This document shows, one piece after another, positions 1-8,166 of a stretch of DNA of 42,625 bases. The stretch's first letter is position 1, and every line of letters begins with the position of its first letter. The notes below the pieces were generated by a model that was not told where the DNA came from, searched no databases, and saw only the letters and a list, made by a program, of their open reading frames with translations. The stretch is from an uncultured Acetatifactor sp. (GTDB lineage: Bacteria > Bacillota > Clostridia > Lachnospirales > Lachnospiraceae), in assembly GCA_947631615.1 (NCBI GenBank), contig CANRLX010000017.1:1-42625 (forward strand). Reading direction: 5' to 3'. Position numbers and translations under genes: made by a program.

Positions 1-455
1 CCCATCAGGTCTCGGTAGCCCGCCCTCTCGCGGTTGTGCATGAGACAGCACGGCAGCCCGCTGTCCCCGATCACCTCCGCCATTCTCCGGTCGTACCGCA
101 GGCCCCAGATGTCGTTGATCAGATCCGCCCCCGCCAAAATACCGGCCTCCGCCACCCGACTCTTGTAAGTGTCCAGAGAAATCGGAATCTCAAAGCTGCT
201 TTTTATCTTTTCTATAACAGGTGATATTCTTTCAATTTCCTCCTGCTCCGAGATCTGGATATGCCCCGGCCTGGTGGATTCTCCCCCGACGTCCACAATG
301 TCCGCGCCCTCCGCCAGCATGGTTTCCACGCGCCGAAGAGCCCTGTCCGTGTCATTCCATCTGCCGCCGTCGGAAAAAGAATCCGGCGTCACATTCAGGA
401 TCCCCATCACATAGGTGTGTCCCTTTTGGTCAAATTCTCTTGTGCCGATCCGCAT
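1..455 (-). CDS. folP: Dihydropteroate synthase, N-terminal part (cut by window edge)
   Basis: Reading leftward from ATG 455 gives MRIGTREFDQKGHTYVMG, then the family signature GILNVTPDSFSDGG near residue 18, a DVGGESTRPG motif near residue 52 and an INDIWGLR segment. These are the pterin- and phosphate-binding loops of dihydropteroate synthase, which joins p-aminobenzoate to hydroxymethyl-dihydropterin diphosphate. About 150 residues of a usual 260-280 are present and the C-terminus lies left of position 1. A GGGAG-type ribosome site sits just upstream of ATG 455. It is the last visible gene of the leftward folC-folE-HD-folP group. The product is soluble and cytoplasmic. The family call is firm. 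Confidence 0.93.
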   Translation of the reverse strand, partial: MRIGTREFDQKGHTYVMGILNVTPDSFSDGGRWNDTDRALRRVETMLAEGADIVDVGGESTRPGHIQISEQEEIERISPVIEKIKSSFEIPISLDTYKSRVAEAGILAGADLINDIWGLRYDRRMAEVIGDSGLPCCLMHNRERAGYRDLM

Positions 456-565
456 ATGCACGCGCTCCCTTCTTCCGTCTACACAACAGTAAAACCCGTC
501 ATTAGGCAGCCCTACCCTGTCTGCACCGCAGCCATATCCGGCACGTTGGAGGCTCGGACACAAAC

Positions 566-614
566 TAATATCGGGTTTAATATCGGATTTAATATTCGGA
601 TCTAATACCGGATC
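566..614. repeat. Four 12-13 bp tandem repeats at the end of the HD gene
   Basis: Four head-to-tail copies of a TAATATCGGRTT-like unit (starting at 566, 578, 590 and 603) run from the HD-folP gap into the last codons and stop of the HD gene. The units differ by one or two bases. I see no stem-loop or T-run, so it is not an obvious terminator. The remaining HD-folP gap (about 456-565) holds nothing else I recognise. Confidence 0.75.
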
Positions 615-1084
615 TTCAGATTCTTCTTTCCGTCCTTCCAGTGGCAGTCCGCCTCCGCCTCGCAGCCAAAGCAGGCGCGGCTGGCCTTGTCGGCGCGATA
701 GAGCACTCCCCGCAGATTTTTCTCTCGGGCCACGCTCTCTTTTCTGTGACAGAGGATGGCGTCTGTGATAACATCCGTTTCTTTTTCGTCAAACCCGCAA
801 TCTCTGAGGATTTGGGGTGCGATCTCCCCGCCGACGATCTCATGGGGCGTCCCGTCCTCGTACTGGATATGCTTTCCCATATCGTGCAGAAGCGCCGCCC
901 CATAGATCCATTCCCTGGGGATTTGAAGATTCTCCTCCAGATTGATGATCTCCCCGATCCTCGCCACATCCAAAAAATGTGCCATATTATGACGGCAGAA
1001 GCGCCGATCCGCCTCTGCCGCAAGATTCTTTTTCAAATGGAATAAAAATAAATCGTGTTTTAATATTTTATCTATTCTGTCCAT
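602..1084 (-). CDS. HD-domain hydrolase of the folate cluster
   Basis: A 160-residue HD-superfamily protein. An early His (HNMAHFLDVARIG, about residue 33) is followed by ALLHDMGKH (HD pair about residue 68), then HEIVGG and DAILCHRK, giving the usual H...HD...H pattern that binds a metal. It ends with a small Cys cluster, C-x2-C-x5-C, in the segment ACFGCEAEADCHW. The arrangement resembles YqeK/HDIG-type nucleotide hydrolases, but the substrate cannot be read from sequence. It lies between folE and folP, so a role in pterin processing is reasonable inference only. The upstream ribosome site is weak (GGGAAAAG). Confidence 0.8.
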   Translation of the reverse strand: MDRIDKILKHDLFLFHLKKNLAAEADRRFCRHNMAHFLDVARIGEIINLEENLQIPREWIYGAALLHDMGKHIQYEDGTPHEIVGGEIAPQILRDCGFDEKETDVITDAILCHRKESVAREKNLRGVLYRADKASRACFGCEAEADCHWKDGKKNLKIRY

Positions 1085-1099
1085 ACCACACTTTTCCCA

Positions 1100-1380
1100 A
1101 TATCACTCATCCCAAACGGCCCTTTGCTCTGTCCCCAGTATTGCCCATCCTACACTTTCCTCTTACACTGCCCTTTCACACGGCTTTTTTACACTACCCT
1201 TTCACATTGCTCTTTTTCACGGCTCTTTCTCACTCCCCCCCTCACATTGCTCTTTCTCACGGCCCTTTCTCACTCCCCCCTCACATTGCTCTTTCTCACG
1301 GCCCTTTCTCACGGCTCTTTCTTATTGCCCTTTCACACGGCTCTTTCACACTACTCTTTCTCACATCAATGTTCCGGCTC
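1100..1380. repeat. Degenerate short tandem repeats filling the folE-HD gap
   Basis: The 322 bp between folE and the HD gene is almost entirely pyrimidine-rich repeat on the + strand. Units resemble CTCTTTCTCACGGC (12-15 bp). A higher-order unit of about 39 bp, starting TCACATTGCTCTTTC and ending in a C6-7 run, occurs at least twice around 1220-1300. The minus-strand reading is purine-rich and full of TGA stops, so it is not coding in the operon direction. No terminator or promoter stands out. Confidence 0.8.
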
Positions 1381-1406
1381 CCGCTGTCCTCAAGCGGCTC
1401 TCTGCC

Positions 1407-1967
1407 CTAGCTGTTTCGGAGCATGTGATAAAACTGCGCCTGCAGCGCGGGATTGTCCTGAAAAACGCCTCTGGTGGCCACAGTGACCGTCCTGCTTCCC
1501 GGCTTCTTCACACCGCGCATGGTCATGCACATATGCTCCGCCTCCAGCACCACCATAGCTCCCCTCGGAGCCAGATGCCGCATGACGGCGTCCGCGATCT
1601 GTCCGGTCATCCGCTCCTGTATCTGGAGCCTGCGGGCATAGACCTCAACGGTGCGCGCCAGCTTGCTCAGCCCCACCACCTTGCCATCCGGCAGGTAGGC
1701 CACATGCGCCCTCCCGTAAAAGGGCATCAGGTGGTGCTCGCAGGTGGAGTAAAAGACGATATCCTTCTCCAGGACCATCTCACTGTTGTCCACGGAAAAC
1801 ACCTTCCCCAGGTGCCCGCCGGCATCCTCGTCCATTCCGCCAAAGATCTCCTCATACATTCTGGCGATCCGGTCTGGCGTCTCCAAAAGGCCCTCTCTTT
1901 CCGGATCCTCCCCGATGCCTTCCAACAGAAGCCTCACGCCCTGTTTTACTTTCTCATGGTCTACCAT
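1407..1967 (-). CDS. folE: GTP cyclohydrolase I
   Basis: A 186-residue protein of normal length for FolE, which turns GTP into 7,8-dihydroneopterin triphosphate at the head of folate synthesis. It shows the zinc/active-site segment [16 protein letters not shown] (about residues 74-89), the [23 protein letters not shown] block, and the distal CMTMRGV Cys. The zinc ligands Cys-His...Cys are all present. It starts at ATG 1967, 36 bp after folC, so the two are probably co-transcribed. The next gene is separated by a 322 bp repeat-filled gap. Confidence 0.97.
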   Translation of the reverse strand: MVDHEKVKQGVRLLLEGIGEDPEREGLLETPDRIARMYEEIFGGMDEDAGGHLGKVFSVDNSEMVLEKDIVFYSTCEHHLMPFYGRAHVAYLPDGKVVGLSKLARTVEVYARRLQIQERMTGQIADAVMRHLAPRGAMVVLEAEHMCMTMRGVKKPGSRTVTVATRGVFQDNPALQAQFYHMLRNS

Positions 1968-2003
1968 ACGATCCCGCCTTTCTCCTGCGTCATGTCATCT
2001 CCG

Positions 2004-3287
2004 CTAACGGCGCGCGACGATCTCCATCAGCCGGCCCAGATAGGACAGAGAGCCGAACGCCAGGATCACGTCGTCCTTTCCGGCCAGAAGCAGACTCATC
2101 TCCACCGCCTCCTCCAGGCTGTCCACCGCCGTCACCTTGGGGTGCACCGCCGCGATCTCCCGCGCCAGGTCATAGGCGCGCATCGCCCTGGGATTGTCGG
2201 GCGGAGTCACCGTGATGATCTGATCCGCATAGCGGTGGGTCAGCTCGATGATCCTGCCGTGGTCCTTGTCCTTCAATACCCCCATTATATAGATAATTCT
2301 TCTGTTTGTAAAATAAAATTCAATGGAGGCGGCAAGTTTTTGCGCGGCGTCCTCATTGTGCGCGCCGTCCACCACAAAGAGCGGCTTTTTGTGTATCACG
2401 CCAAAGCGCCCGGGCCACACGGTCTCCAAAAGCCCTCTGCGCAGCGCCTCCTCCTTCACCGGAAATCCCCGTCCCGCCAGCGTCCGAACCGCTTCCACAG
2501 CCAGCACCGCATTGTCGATCTGAAACCGTCCCGCCAGGGAGATCTCCAGCTTCCGAAGCCCTCCATAGTCGAAGCTCTGGCGCTCCATCCCATATTTCAC
2601 CCGGGCGGCCTTGGATGCGTCGGCCACCACAAGGGGCGCCTGTTTTTCCCGCGCTACGCGCTCCACCACCTGCTCTACCGCCGGATCCTGCCTTAAGAGC
2701 ACCACCGGACACCCCTCCTTGATGATCCCCGCCTTCTGGGCGGCGATCTGCTCCAAGGTCTCTCCCAAAAAACGCATGTGATCCATGCCCACAGAGGTGA
2801 TGACGGACACGGCCGTTGTGGCGATCAGGTTGGTTGCGTCCAGAAGGCCCCCCATTCCGGTCTCCAGCACCACGATATCGCACCGCTTCCTGCGAAAATA
2901 CCAAAAGGCCAGCGCCGTCTCCACCTCGAAGGGTGTGGGCTGCGCAAAGCCCTCCTCGCACATCCGGTCGCAGATCCCCTTTAAAAGCTCCATCCCCTCA
3001 CAGAGCGCCGCGCGGGAGATGGGGCGCTCCCCCACCTGGATCCGCTCCCGATACTGAAAAATAACAGGGGATATGTATCGGCCCACGCGAAATCCGGCAC
3101 AGCGAAGAACCGTGGACACAAACGCCAATGTGGAGCCCTTGCCGTTGGTTCCGGCGATGTGCACAAAGCGCAGATCGTCCTGGGGATTCCCCAGCCTGCG
3201 GCACAGCTCTCGGATGGAGGCAAGTCCCGGCACGATCCCGCGCGTCCCGATCCTCTCTATGTACTCCATGACCTCTTTTTCCTTCAT
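2004..3287 (-). CDS. folC: Folylpolyglutamate / dihydrofolate synthase
   Basis: A 427-residue Mur-ligase-family enzyme. It has the ATP loop GTNGKGST (about residues 47-54), VLETGMGGLLDATN, a DHMRFLG segment and the C-terminal-domain motif VDGAHNEDAA. FolC adds glutamate to dihydropteroate and/or to folates. Start ATG 3287 has GGAGG seven bases upstream. It is the first gene of the leftward folate group and is divergent from the membrane protein at 3378. I cannot tell from sequence whether it is bifunctional. Confidence 0.95.
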   Translation of the reverse strand: MKEKEVMEYIERIGTRGIVPGLASIRELCRRLGNPQDDLRFVHIAGTNGKGSTLAFVSTVLRCAGFRVGRYISPVIFQYRERIQVGERPISRAALCEGMELLKGICDRMCEEGFAQPTPFEVETALAFWYFRRKRCDIVVLETGMGGLLDATNLIATTAVSVITSVGMDHMRFLGETLEQIAAQKAGIIKEGCPVVLLRQDPAVEQVVERVAREKQAPLVVADASKAARVKYGMERQSFDYGGLRKLEISLAGRFQIDNAVLAVEAVRTLAGRGFPVKEEALRRGLLETVWPGRFGVIHKKPLFVVDGAHNEDAAQKLAASIEFYFTNRRIIYIMGVLKDKDHGRIIELTHRYADQIITVTPPDNPRAMRAYDLAREIAAVHPKVTAVDSLEEAVEMSLLLAGKDDVILAFGSLSYLGRLMEIVARR

Positions 3288-3377
3288 TCGCCGTCCTCCC
3301 CAACTTTTCCGGATCCTGCTTAATTTTGCAAAAAGTGTCCATACTAATGCCAGACGCGGCCGCGGTCCGAGAAAGGA

Positions 3378-3815
3378 ATGTACATGATCCGCTTCCTAAA
3401 AAAAGAAACCGAAAAGTTAATTCATGATTTTATTTTATGTGGTTCCGTAGGGTGGTGCCTGGAGGTGTTCTTCACCGCCCTCGGCTCCCTGCGGCGCAGA
3501 GAGCTAAAGCTCATAGGGACCTCCTCCCTCTGGATGTTTCCCATCTACGGGTCCTGTGCCCTTCTGGCTCCTCTCTTTCGCCGGATGCGGCGCCGGCCGC
3601 TCTGGATGCGCGGCACCGTCTATATGACCCTGATCTTCTCCGCGGAGTATCTCTCCGGCCGCCTTCTTCGCCGCAGAGAGCTGTGCCCCTGGGATTATTC
3701 CCGCAGCCGCTTCCACATCCATCGGGTGATCCGCCTGGACTATGCACCGAACTGGTTCGGAGCGGGCCTTTTGTTCGAGCGGCTTCTGACCCGCGGCAGT
3801 GAGATGGGAAACTGA
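3378..3815 (+). CDS. Small PF06541-like membrane protein
   Basis: A 145-residue integral membrane protein with about four hydrophobic segments. It carries the pattern GWCLEV near the N-terminus, PIYGSCAL, FSAEYLSGRLL and CPWDYS, followed by NWFGAGLLFE at the end. These match the 'putative ABC transporter type IV' family (PF06541), also seen at 13536-14438 in this window, but in a short form without the cytoplasmic coiled tail. Function is unknown. The start could be 3378 or the in-frame ATG at 3384. It is convergent with the gene at 3893. Confidence 0.7.
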   Translation: MYMIRFLKKETEKLIHDFILCGSVGWCLEVFFTALGSLRRRELKLIGTSSLWMFPIYGSCALLAPLFRRMRRRPLWMRGTVYMTLIFSAEYLSGRLLRRRELCPWDYSRSRFHIHRVIRLDYAPNWFGAGLLFERLLTRGSEMGN

Positions 3816-3892
3816 CAGAGGGCAAGAATCCTCTTCCGATCCCGTCCCCGCCGTTTCCCGCCTGTCAGACCGCGCTCTCGCTTTTCTGTCTG

Positions 3893-4282
3893 TCACATAT
3901 CGTGAATGTTGTCGTGGATGTCCTCCATCTCGCCGGAGCCGATGTCCAGCATGTTGACCGTGCGCCGTTTCAGGCGGGCCTCCTCGGACTGCGCCAGGAC
4001 AAACTCCTTGATCTCCCTGGAATTGCGGATATGCGACATGACCAGCTTCGCATGGGTGGTATCGCCCGTGTAGCAGATGACCGTCCCCAGCTGAAACAGC
4101 TTTTCCATCAGTGTGGCCGTGTGCTCCACATCCTGCACCTTGTACATATAGCAGTCATTCTCCACCGTCTTAAGCAGCCCCTCCGAGATCGTGATCCTAT
4201 CCTCTCGAATGGTATATTTGGTGAACGTAAAGGGAAGTCCAAAAAATAACCACCGTTTTCTTTCGACAAATTCCATACTCAT
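3893..4282 (-). CDS. Small PH-like domain protein
   Basis: A 129-residue soluble protein. Residues 5-100 have the alternating strand pattern of a bacterial PH domain (FTKYTIREDRITISEGLLKTVENDCYMYKVQDVEH...GTVICYTGD), like the YdbS/DUF304 group but without membrane helices. It ends with a helical segment IREFVLAQ-like then ERRTVN. Family members often bind membranes or partners, and no enzyme motif is visible. It has its own promoter (4345-4373) divergent from the nitroreductase. AAGGAGG precedes two possible starts, 4282 and 4276. Confidence 0.7.
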   Translation of the reverse strand: MSMEFVERKRWLFFGLPFTFTKYTIREDRITISEGLLKTVENDCYMYKVQDVEHTATLMEKLFQLGTVICYTGDTTHAKLVMSHIRNSREIKEFVLAQSEEARLKRRTVNMLDIGSGEMEDIHDNIHDM

Positions 4283-4344
4283 TTTTCTTTCGCTCCTCCT
4301 TGTGAAAGCAACCCAAACGCCGCTTCTCTTTCTGCATCTCTTAC

Positions 4345-4373
4345 ATTATAGATGAAATGCGTCCGTAATGCAA
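4345..4373 (-). promoter_or_regulatory. Sigma-A-type promoter for the PH-like gene
   Basis: On the minus strand, -35 TTGCAT (4373-4368) and -10 TATAAT (4350-4345) are separated by 17 bp. It points at the PH-like gene starting at 4282. Confidence 0.7.
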
Positions 4374-4399
4374 AATAAAAATTTTTGCGTTTTGTCCAA

Positions 4400-4435
4400 G
4401 TTGTAATTGCAACCTAAGGCAAGAAATGATAAGAT
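4400..4435 (+). promoter_or_regulatory. Promoter with overlapping dyad upstream of nitroreductase
   Basis: TTGCAA (4407-4412) and TAAGAT (4430-4435) are 17 bp apart and point at the nitroreductase. The near-palindrome GTTGTAATTGCAAC (4400-4413) covers the -35 box. A dyad of this size and AT core is the kind of operator bound by MarR-type repressors. The operator role is inference. Confidence 0.6.
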
Positions 4436-4484
4436 AAAACAAATGAGATTTCGGACAAAAAAATCAGCTTGAGGAGGTTTCACC

Positions 4485-5021
4485 ATGACTGCAAAAGAAT
4501 GTATCAAAGGCCGCAGAAGCATCCGTCAGTTCACCGATCAGCCCGTCTCCCACGAGATCCTGGCAGATATCGTGGAGACCGCTTCCTACGCCCCCAGCTG
4601 GAAACATACCCAGATCACCCGCTACCTGGCGGTGGAGGGTGAGACCAAGGAGAAACTGTCCCACTGCACCTCCGCCTACGCCCGCAACGGCGAGATCATC
4701 GCGGACGCGCCCATGGTCGTGGCTGTCACGATCGTCAAGGGGCGCAGCGGTTTTGAGAGAGACGGCTCCTTCACCACCTTCCGCGGCGATTCCTGGCAGA
4801 TGTTCGACGCCGGCGCTGCCAGCGAAGCGTTTTGCCTGGCCGCTTACGAGCATGGTCTCGGAACCGTGATCATGGGTATTTTCGATCAGGAGGAGGCTTC
4901 CCGTGTTCTGGAGATTCCCGACGACAGGGATCTGATCGCACTCATTCCCATCGGATATCCCGCGGAGGCTCCCACCGCTCCCAAGCGCAAGGCTGTGGAG
5001 GATCTGTTATTCTATAAGTGA
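4485..5021 (+). CDS. Nitroreductase-family flavoprotein
   Basis: A 178-residue protein that begins [21 protein letters not shown], the standard FMN-binding start of nitroreductases (RRSIRxF). It continues with [11 protein letters not shown] and a C-terminal GLGTVIMG and IPIGYPAE. These enzymes use FMN and NAD(P)H to reduce nitro groups, quinones or other electrophiles, and the true substrate is not predictable here. A strong GAGGAGG ribosome site lies about 8 bases before ATG 4485. The gene is closed by a clear terminator at 5027. The promoter dyad suggests a repressor-controlled gene. Confidence 0.92.
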   Translation: MTAKECIKGRRSIRQFTDQPVSHEILADIVETASYAPSWKHTQITRYLAVEGETKEKLSHCTSAYARNGEIIADAPMVVAVTIVKGRSGFERDGSFTTFRGDSWQMFDAGAASEAFCLAAYEHGLGTVIMGIFDQEEASRVLEIPDDRDLIALIPIGYPAEAPTAPKRKAVEDLLFYK

Positions 5022-5026
5022 CGCAG

Positions 5027-5058
5027 AAGTCGAAGAGATTGCTCTCTTCGACTTTTTT
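5027..5058 (+). terminator. Intrinsic terminator after nitroreductase, just before pyrB
   Basis: A perfect 11 bp stem (5027-5037 with 5044-5054) with a 6-base loop and a T-run through 5058. It lies 72 bp upstream of the pyrB start, and I found no convincing promoter between it and pyrB, so it could act as an attenuator. Confidence 0.9.
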
Positions 5059-5130
5059 GCGCGGGCCATTCCCGCACCGGACGCACGGCTCCGCGAGCCC
5101 TATTTCATGTCGTGCAGAAAGAAGGAAACT

Positions 5131-6045
5131 ATGAGACACTTGATGAGTCCGCTTGACTTTACCACCGAGGAGCTGGAAAGGCTCTTTGATCTGGCCGGCG
5201 ACATTGAACGCAACCCCGAAAAGTATGCGCACGCCTGCGAGGGCAAGATCCTCGCCACCTGCTTCTACGAGCCCAGCACACGCACACGCTTAAGCTTTGA
5301 GTCCGCTATGACCAGGCTGGGCGGAAGGGTGATCGGCTTCTCCGACGCCGGCTCTTCCTCCGCAGCCAAGGGCGAGAGCGTTTCCGACACGATCCGCGTC
5401 ATCTCCTGCTATGCGGATATCTGTGCCATACGCCATCCCAAAGAGGGAGCGCCCATGGTCGCCGCGGAGAAGTCCGGCATCCCCGTGATCAACGCCGGCG
5501 ACGGCGGCCACCAGCACCCCACACAGACGCTGACCGATCTCTTGACCATCCGAAGCCTCAACGGAAAGCTGAGCGGCTTTACCCTGGGTCTGTGCGGCGA
5601 CCTGAAATTCGGCCGCACCGTGCACTCCCTGATCAACGCGCTGGTGCGATATGATAACATCCGTTTCATATTTATTTCTCCCGAGGAGCTGAAGGTGCCG
5701 GACTATATCACCGACATGCTGAAGGAACGGCAGATCCCCTACGAGGAGGTCATCCGCCTGGAGGACGTTATGCCCCAGCTCGACCTGCTCTACATGACCC
5801 GCGTGCAGAAGGAGCGCTTCTTCAACGAGGAGGATTATGTCCGCCTGAAGGATTTCTACATCCTGGATTCCAACAAGATGAAGCTGGCAAAGGAAAAAAT
5901 GCTGGTGCTGCATCCCCTTCCCCGTGTCAACGAGATCTCCGTGGAGGTGGACGAGGACCCGAGAGCCTCCTATTTCCGCCAGGCCCAGTACGGCGTGTAC
6001 GTCCGGATGGCCCTGATATTGACTCTGCTGAATATTAAGATATGA
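5131..6045 (+). CDS. pyrB: Aspartate carbamoyltransferase catalytic subunit
   Basis: 304 residues from ATG 5131, the usual PyrB length. It carries all family motifs: the carbamoyl-phosphate loop [11 protein letters not shown] (about residue 51), the HPTQTLTDL segment, [11 protein letters not shown] and HPLPRVNE. It makes N-carbamoyl-aspartate in pyrimidine synthesis. I chose 5131 over the upstream ATG at 5107 because GAAGGA sits directly before it and the length fits. pyrI follows after 23 bp, so the enzyme is probably the two-subunit, nucleotide-controlled form. Confidence 0.97.
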   Translation: MRHLMSPLDFTTEELERLFDLAGDIERNPEKYAHACEGKILATCFYEPSTRTRLSFESAMTRLGGRVIGFSDAGSSSAAKGESVSDTIRVISCYADICAIRHPKEGAPMVAAEKSGIPVINAGDGGHQHPTQTLTDLLTIRSLNGKLSGFTLGLCGDLKFGRTVHSLINALVRYDNIRFIFISPEELKVPDYITDMLKERQIPYEEVIRLEDVMPQLDLLYMTRVQKERFFNEEDYVRLKDFYILDSNKMKLAKEKMLVLHPLPRVNEISVEVDEDPRASYFRQAQYGVYVRMALILTLLNIKI

Positions 6046-6068
6046 TTTAAGAAAGGTGAGGTTTTCAT

Positions 6069-6500
6069 ATGTTAAATGTAGGAAAAATCGAAGAGGGCTT
6101 CGTCCTGGACCACATTAAGGCCGGCAAAAGCCTCTCCCTCTATGAACATCTGCAGCTGGACAAGCTGGACTGCACCGTGGCCATTATCAAGAACGCCCGA
6201 AGCGCCAAGATGGGAAAAAAGGACATTCTGAAGGTGGAGTGCGACATTGACACCCTGGATCTGGACGTGCTGGCATTTATCGACCACAACATCACCGTCA
6301 ATGTCATAAAAAACGGGGACATCGTCGAGAAAAAGGAGCTGGTGCTCCCCCGCCAGATCAAAAACGTGATCCGGTGCCACAACCCCAGGTGCATCACCTC
6401 CATCGAGCAGGGGCTTCCGCACATTTTCACGCTGGCCGACGAGGAGAAAGCGATCTACCGCTGCAAGTACTGCGAAGAAAAGTACTCGGAAAAGTTTTGA
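6069..6500 (+). CDS. pyrI: Aspartate carbamoyltransferase regulatory subunit
   Basis: 143 residues with an N-terminal nucleotide-binding domain and a C-terminal zinc domain. The four zinc cysteines appear as CHNPRC (about residues 104-109) and CKYC (about 132-135). PyrI binds the effector nucleotides and holds PyrB trimers together. An AAAGGTGAGG ribosome site precedes ATG 6069. Its stop codon is inside the 5' arm of the terminator at 6495. Confidence 0.96.
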   Translation: MLNVGKIEEGFVLDHIKAGKSLSLYEHLQLDKLDCTVAIIKNARSAKMGKKDILKVECDIDTLDLDVLAFIDHNITVNVIKNGDIVEKKELVLPRQIKNVIRCHNPRCITSIEQGLPHIFTLADEEKAIYRCKYCEEKYSEKF

Positions 6501-6532
6501 CATCGAAATAGATGCTTATTTCGATGTCAAAA
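6495..6532. terminator. Two-way intrinsic terminator between pyrI and the facing gene
   Basis: A perfect 16 bp inverted repeat (6495-6510 with 6517-6532) with a 6-base loop, bounded by T-rich DNA on one strand and A-rich on the other. It includes the pyrI stop and lies 14 bp from the stop of the convergent gene at 6546, so it can end transcription from both sides. Confidence 0.88.
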
Positions 6533-6545
6533 TAAATAATGTGTG

Positions 6546-7268
6546 TTATTGAAAGATCGACCGCTCTATGGCACGGGCGTCCTCCTCGGAGAACACATAC
6601 GGGTTTTCCGCTCCGATCTCCCGATAGAGACGAAGCGCCTGGAACCGGACGAGCTCCGTTCTGACCGCTGCCGACGACAGGCCGTCCCCGCGTCCGCCGG
6701 CCGGAAAAAGCCCGTTCACATAGGCTTCCTCCAGATACCCCTGTGCCTCCACAAAGCTTTCATACGCGCTCTGCGCCCTCTGTCCGCATCCTTCCTCCTG
6801 AAAGAAGCCACTCGGGAGCTTCTCTCCCATCAGCTCATAGGCGTGGGCAAGCTCCCCTTCCCAGGCGTCCAAATACAGAAGGCTCCAGCTCTCCCTTTTC
6901 CTCCTCGGCATGTCCTCCTCTATCCCCAGGAAAAAGCGGTCGATGGGATTGTCATATGCCCCAGCTTCCGCCTCTGTCCCAGCGTCAACGTCTGTCCCAG
7001 CTTCTACCACAGCTTCCGCATCCTCTTCTACTTCCTCTTTCGCTTCCTTTTCTGCATCCTCTTCTGTCTCCTCTTTGTTTTCTTCAGCCCAAACCTTTGC
7101 GGAAACTGCGGTCTGCATCGACTCCGCCTCCTGCATCGGCTCCGCAGTCTGCATCGGCCCTACCTCCTGCCTCTCCGCCCGGCAGATCAGCAGCAAGGCC
7201 GCCAGGACAACGATCAAAACGGACTTGACTCTTCCCTCCAGCTGCCACTCCAGCTCTCTCAAAAACAT
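6546..7268 (-). CDS. Membrane-anchored acidic protein of unknown function
   Basis: About 240 residues. An N-terminal hydrophobic segment (SVLIVVLAALLLICRA) is a single anchor or signal. It is followed by about 90 residues of low-complexity Glu/Ala/Met/Thr sequence (repeated MQTAEPMQEAE-like and EAGTDVDAG-like words). The C-terminal half is helical and rich in acidic and aromatic residues (WSLLYLDAWEGELAHAYELM). I do not recognise this domain. A vague likeness to LprI/DUF1311-type helical domains is too weak to name. Start 7268 is preferred over ATG 7283 because GGAGGAG lies six bases before it, inside the first codons of the longer reading. Confidence 0.65.
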   Translation of the reverse strand: MFLRELEWQLEGRVKSVLIVVLAALLLICRAERQEVGPMQTAEPMQEAESMQTAVSAKVWAEENKEETEEDAEKEAKEEVEEDAEAVVEAGTDVDAGTEAEAGAYDNPIDRFFLGIEEDMPRRKRESWSLLYLDAWEGELAHAYELMGEKLPSGFFQEEGCGQRAQSAYESFVEAQGYLEEAYVNGLFPAGGRGDGLSSAAVRTELVRFQALRLYREIGAENPYVFSEEDARAIERSIFQ

Positions 7269-7392
7269 AGACGACTCCTCCATTCCATAAGCGGTTATAC
7301 GGGTTGTCCCCGTTCTATCCTATGCAGTCGTCCATGCCGATAGTATCATATATTTATAGTAAATATGATAGAGTTTCGTTTCCACACGGAAT

Positions 7393-8166
7393 TTAGTTTC
7401 CGCACTCGACGCTGATGCGGTTGAAGATCGCCATCAGCTCCTCGGGATTTACATTCTGCTTCTCCACACCGGATTTATCCAGGATCACCTTGCCCTCGTG
7501 CATCATGATCAGGCGGCTTCCGTATTCCACGGCATACCGCAGATTGTGCGTGACCATGATCGTGGTCACCTGCTTCTTTCGCACCACCTGGTCCGTGAGC
7601 TCCATAATGATCTCCGCCGTCTTGGGATCGAGCGCCGCCGTGTGCTCATCCAGGATCAGAAAGTCGATCGGCGTCATGGTGGCCATAAGCAGCGCCAAAG
7701 CCTGCCTCTGTCCGCCGGACAGGGATCCGACCTGCACACCCAGCTTATCCTCCAGACCCAGATTCAGAGGGCGCAGCATATCCCGAAACTCCTCGATCTT
7801 CGCCCGATTCACCCCTCTGCTCAGATTGTAGGGCTTTCCCTTGTTCTCAGCCAGAGACATATTCTCCAGGATCGTCATGCTGGGGCAGGTTCCCTTGGAG
7901 GGATCCTGATACACCCTGCCGATCCGCCGCTGACGGATAAAATCCCTCTGTTTTCCGATGTCCTGTCCGTTCATCAAAATCCGGCCCGCGTCCGCGTCGA
8001 TGCTGCCGCAGATCAGGTTGAGCATGGAGGTCTTTCCCGACCCGTTGCTTCCCACCACGGCCACAAACTCCCCGTCCTCCACTTTCAGGTCAAAGCCCTC
8101 AAAGAGGCAAAGCTCATTGACGGAGCCGGGATTGTAATTTTTCGATATGTTCACAAGCTCCAGCAT
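7393..8166 (-). CDS. trpZ: ABC transporter ATPase, tryptophan-type (TrpZ-like)
   Basis: A 257-residue ABC ATPase with Walker A GSNGSGKTS (about residues 39-47), signature LSGGQRQAL, Walker B LILDEHTAAL and the switch His in MVTHNL. It energises import by the permease directly upstream, whose stop overlaps its start as TAATG. The three-gene set belongs to the 'ABC.X4' family (substrate protein COG2984, permease COG4120). When led by a Trp T-box this set is known as trpXYZ and predicted to import tryptophan or a precursor. The symbol rests on that context. Confidence 0.85.
   Translation of the reverse strand: MLELVNISKNYNPGSVNELCLFEGFDLKVEDGEFVAVVGSNGSGKTSMLNLICGSIDADAGRILMNGQDIGKQRDFIRQRRIGRVYQDPSKGTCPSMTILENMSLAENKGKPYNLSRGVNRAKIEEFRDMLRPLNLGLEDKLGVQVGSLSGGQRQALALLMATMTPIDFLILDEHTAALDPKTAEIIMELTDQVVRKKQVTTIMVTHNLRYAVEYGSRLIMMHEGKVILDKSGVEKQNVNPEELMAIFNRISVECGN

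Noticed and set aside
3816..3892. CTGACAG/CTGTCAG pair between convergent genes as terminator
   Set aside because: The arms are 7 bp and 40 bases apart with no T-run.
7310..7375. AT-rich inverted repeat after trpZ as a terminator
   Set aside because: The stem is short, all A/T with a bulge, and has no T-run, so I cannot support it.
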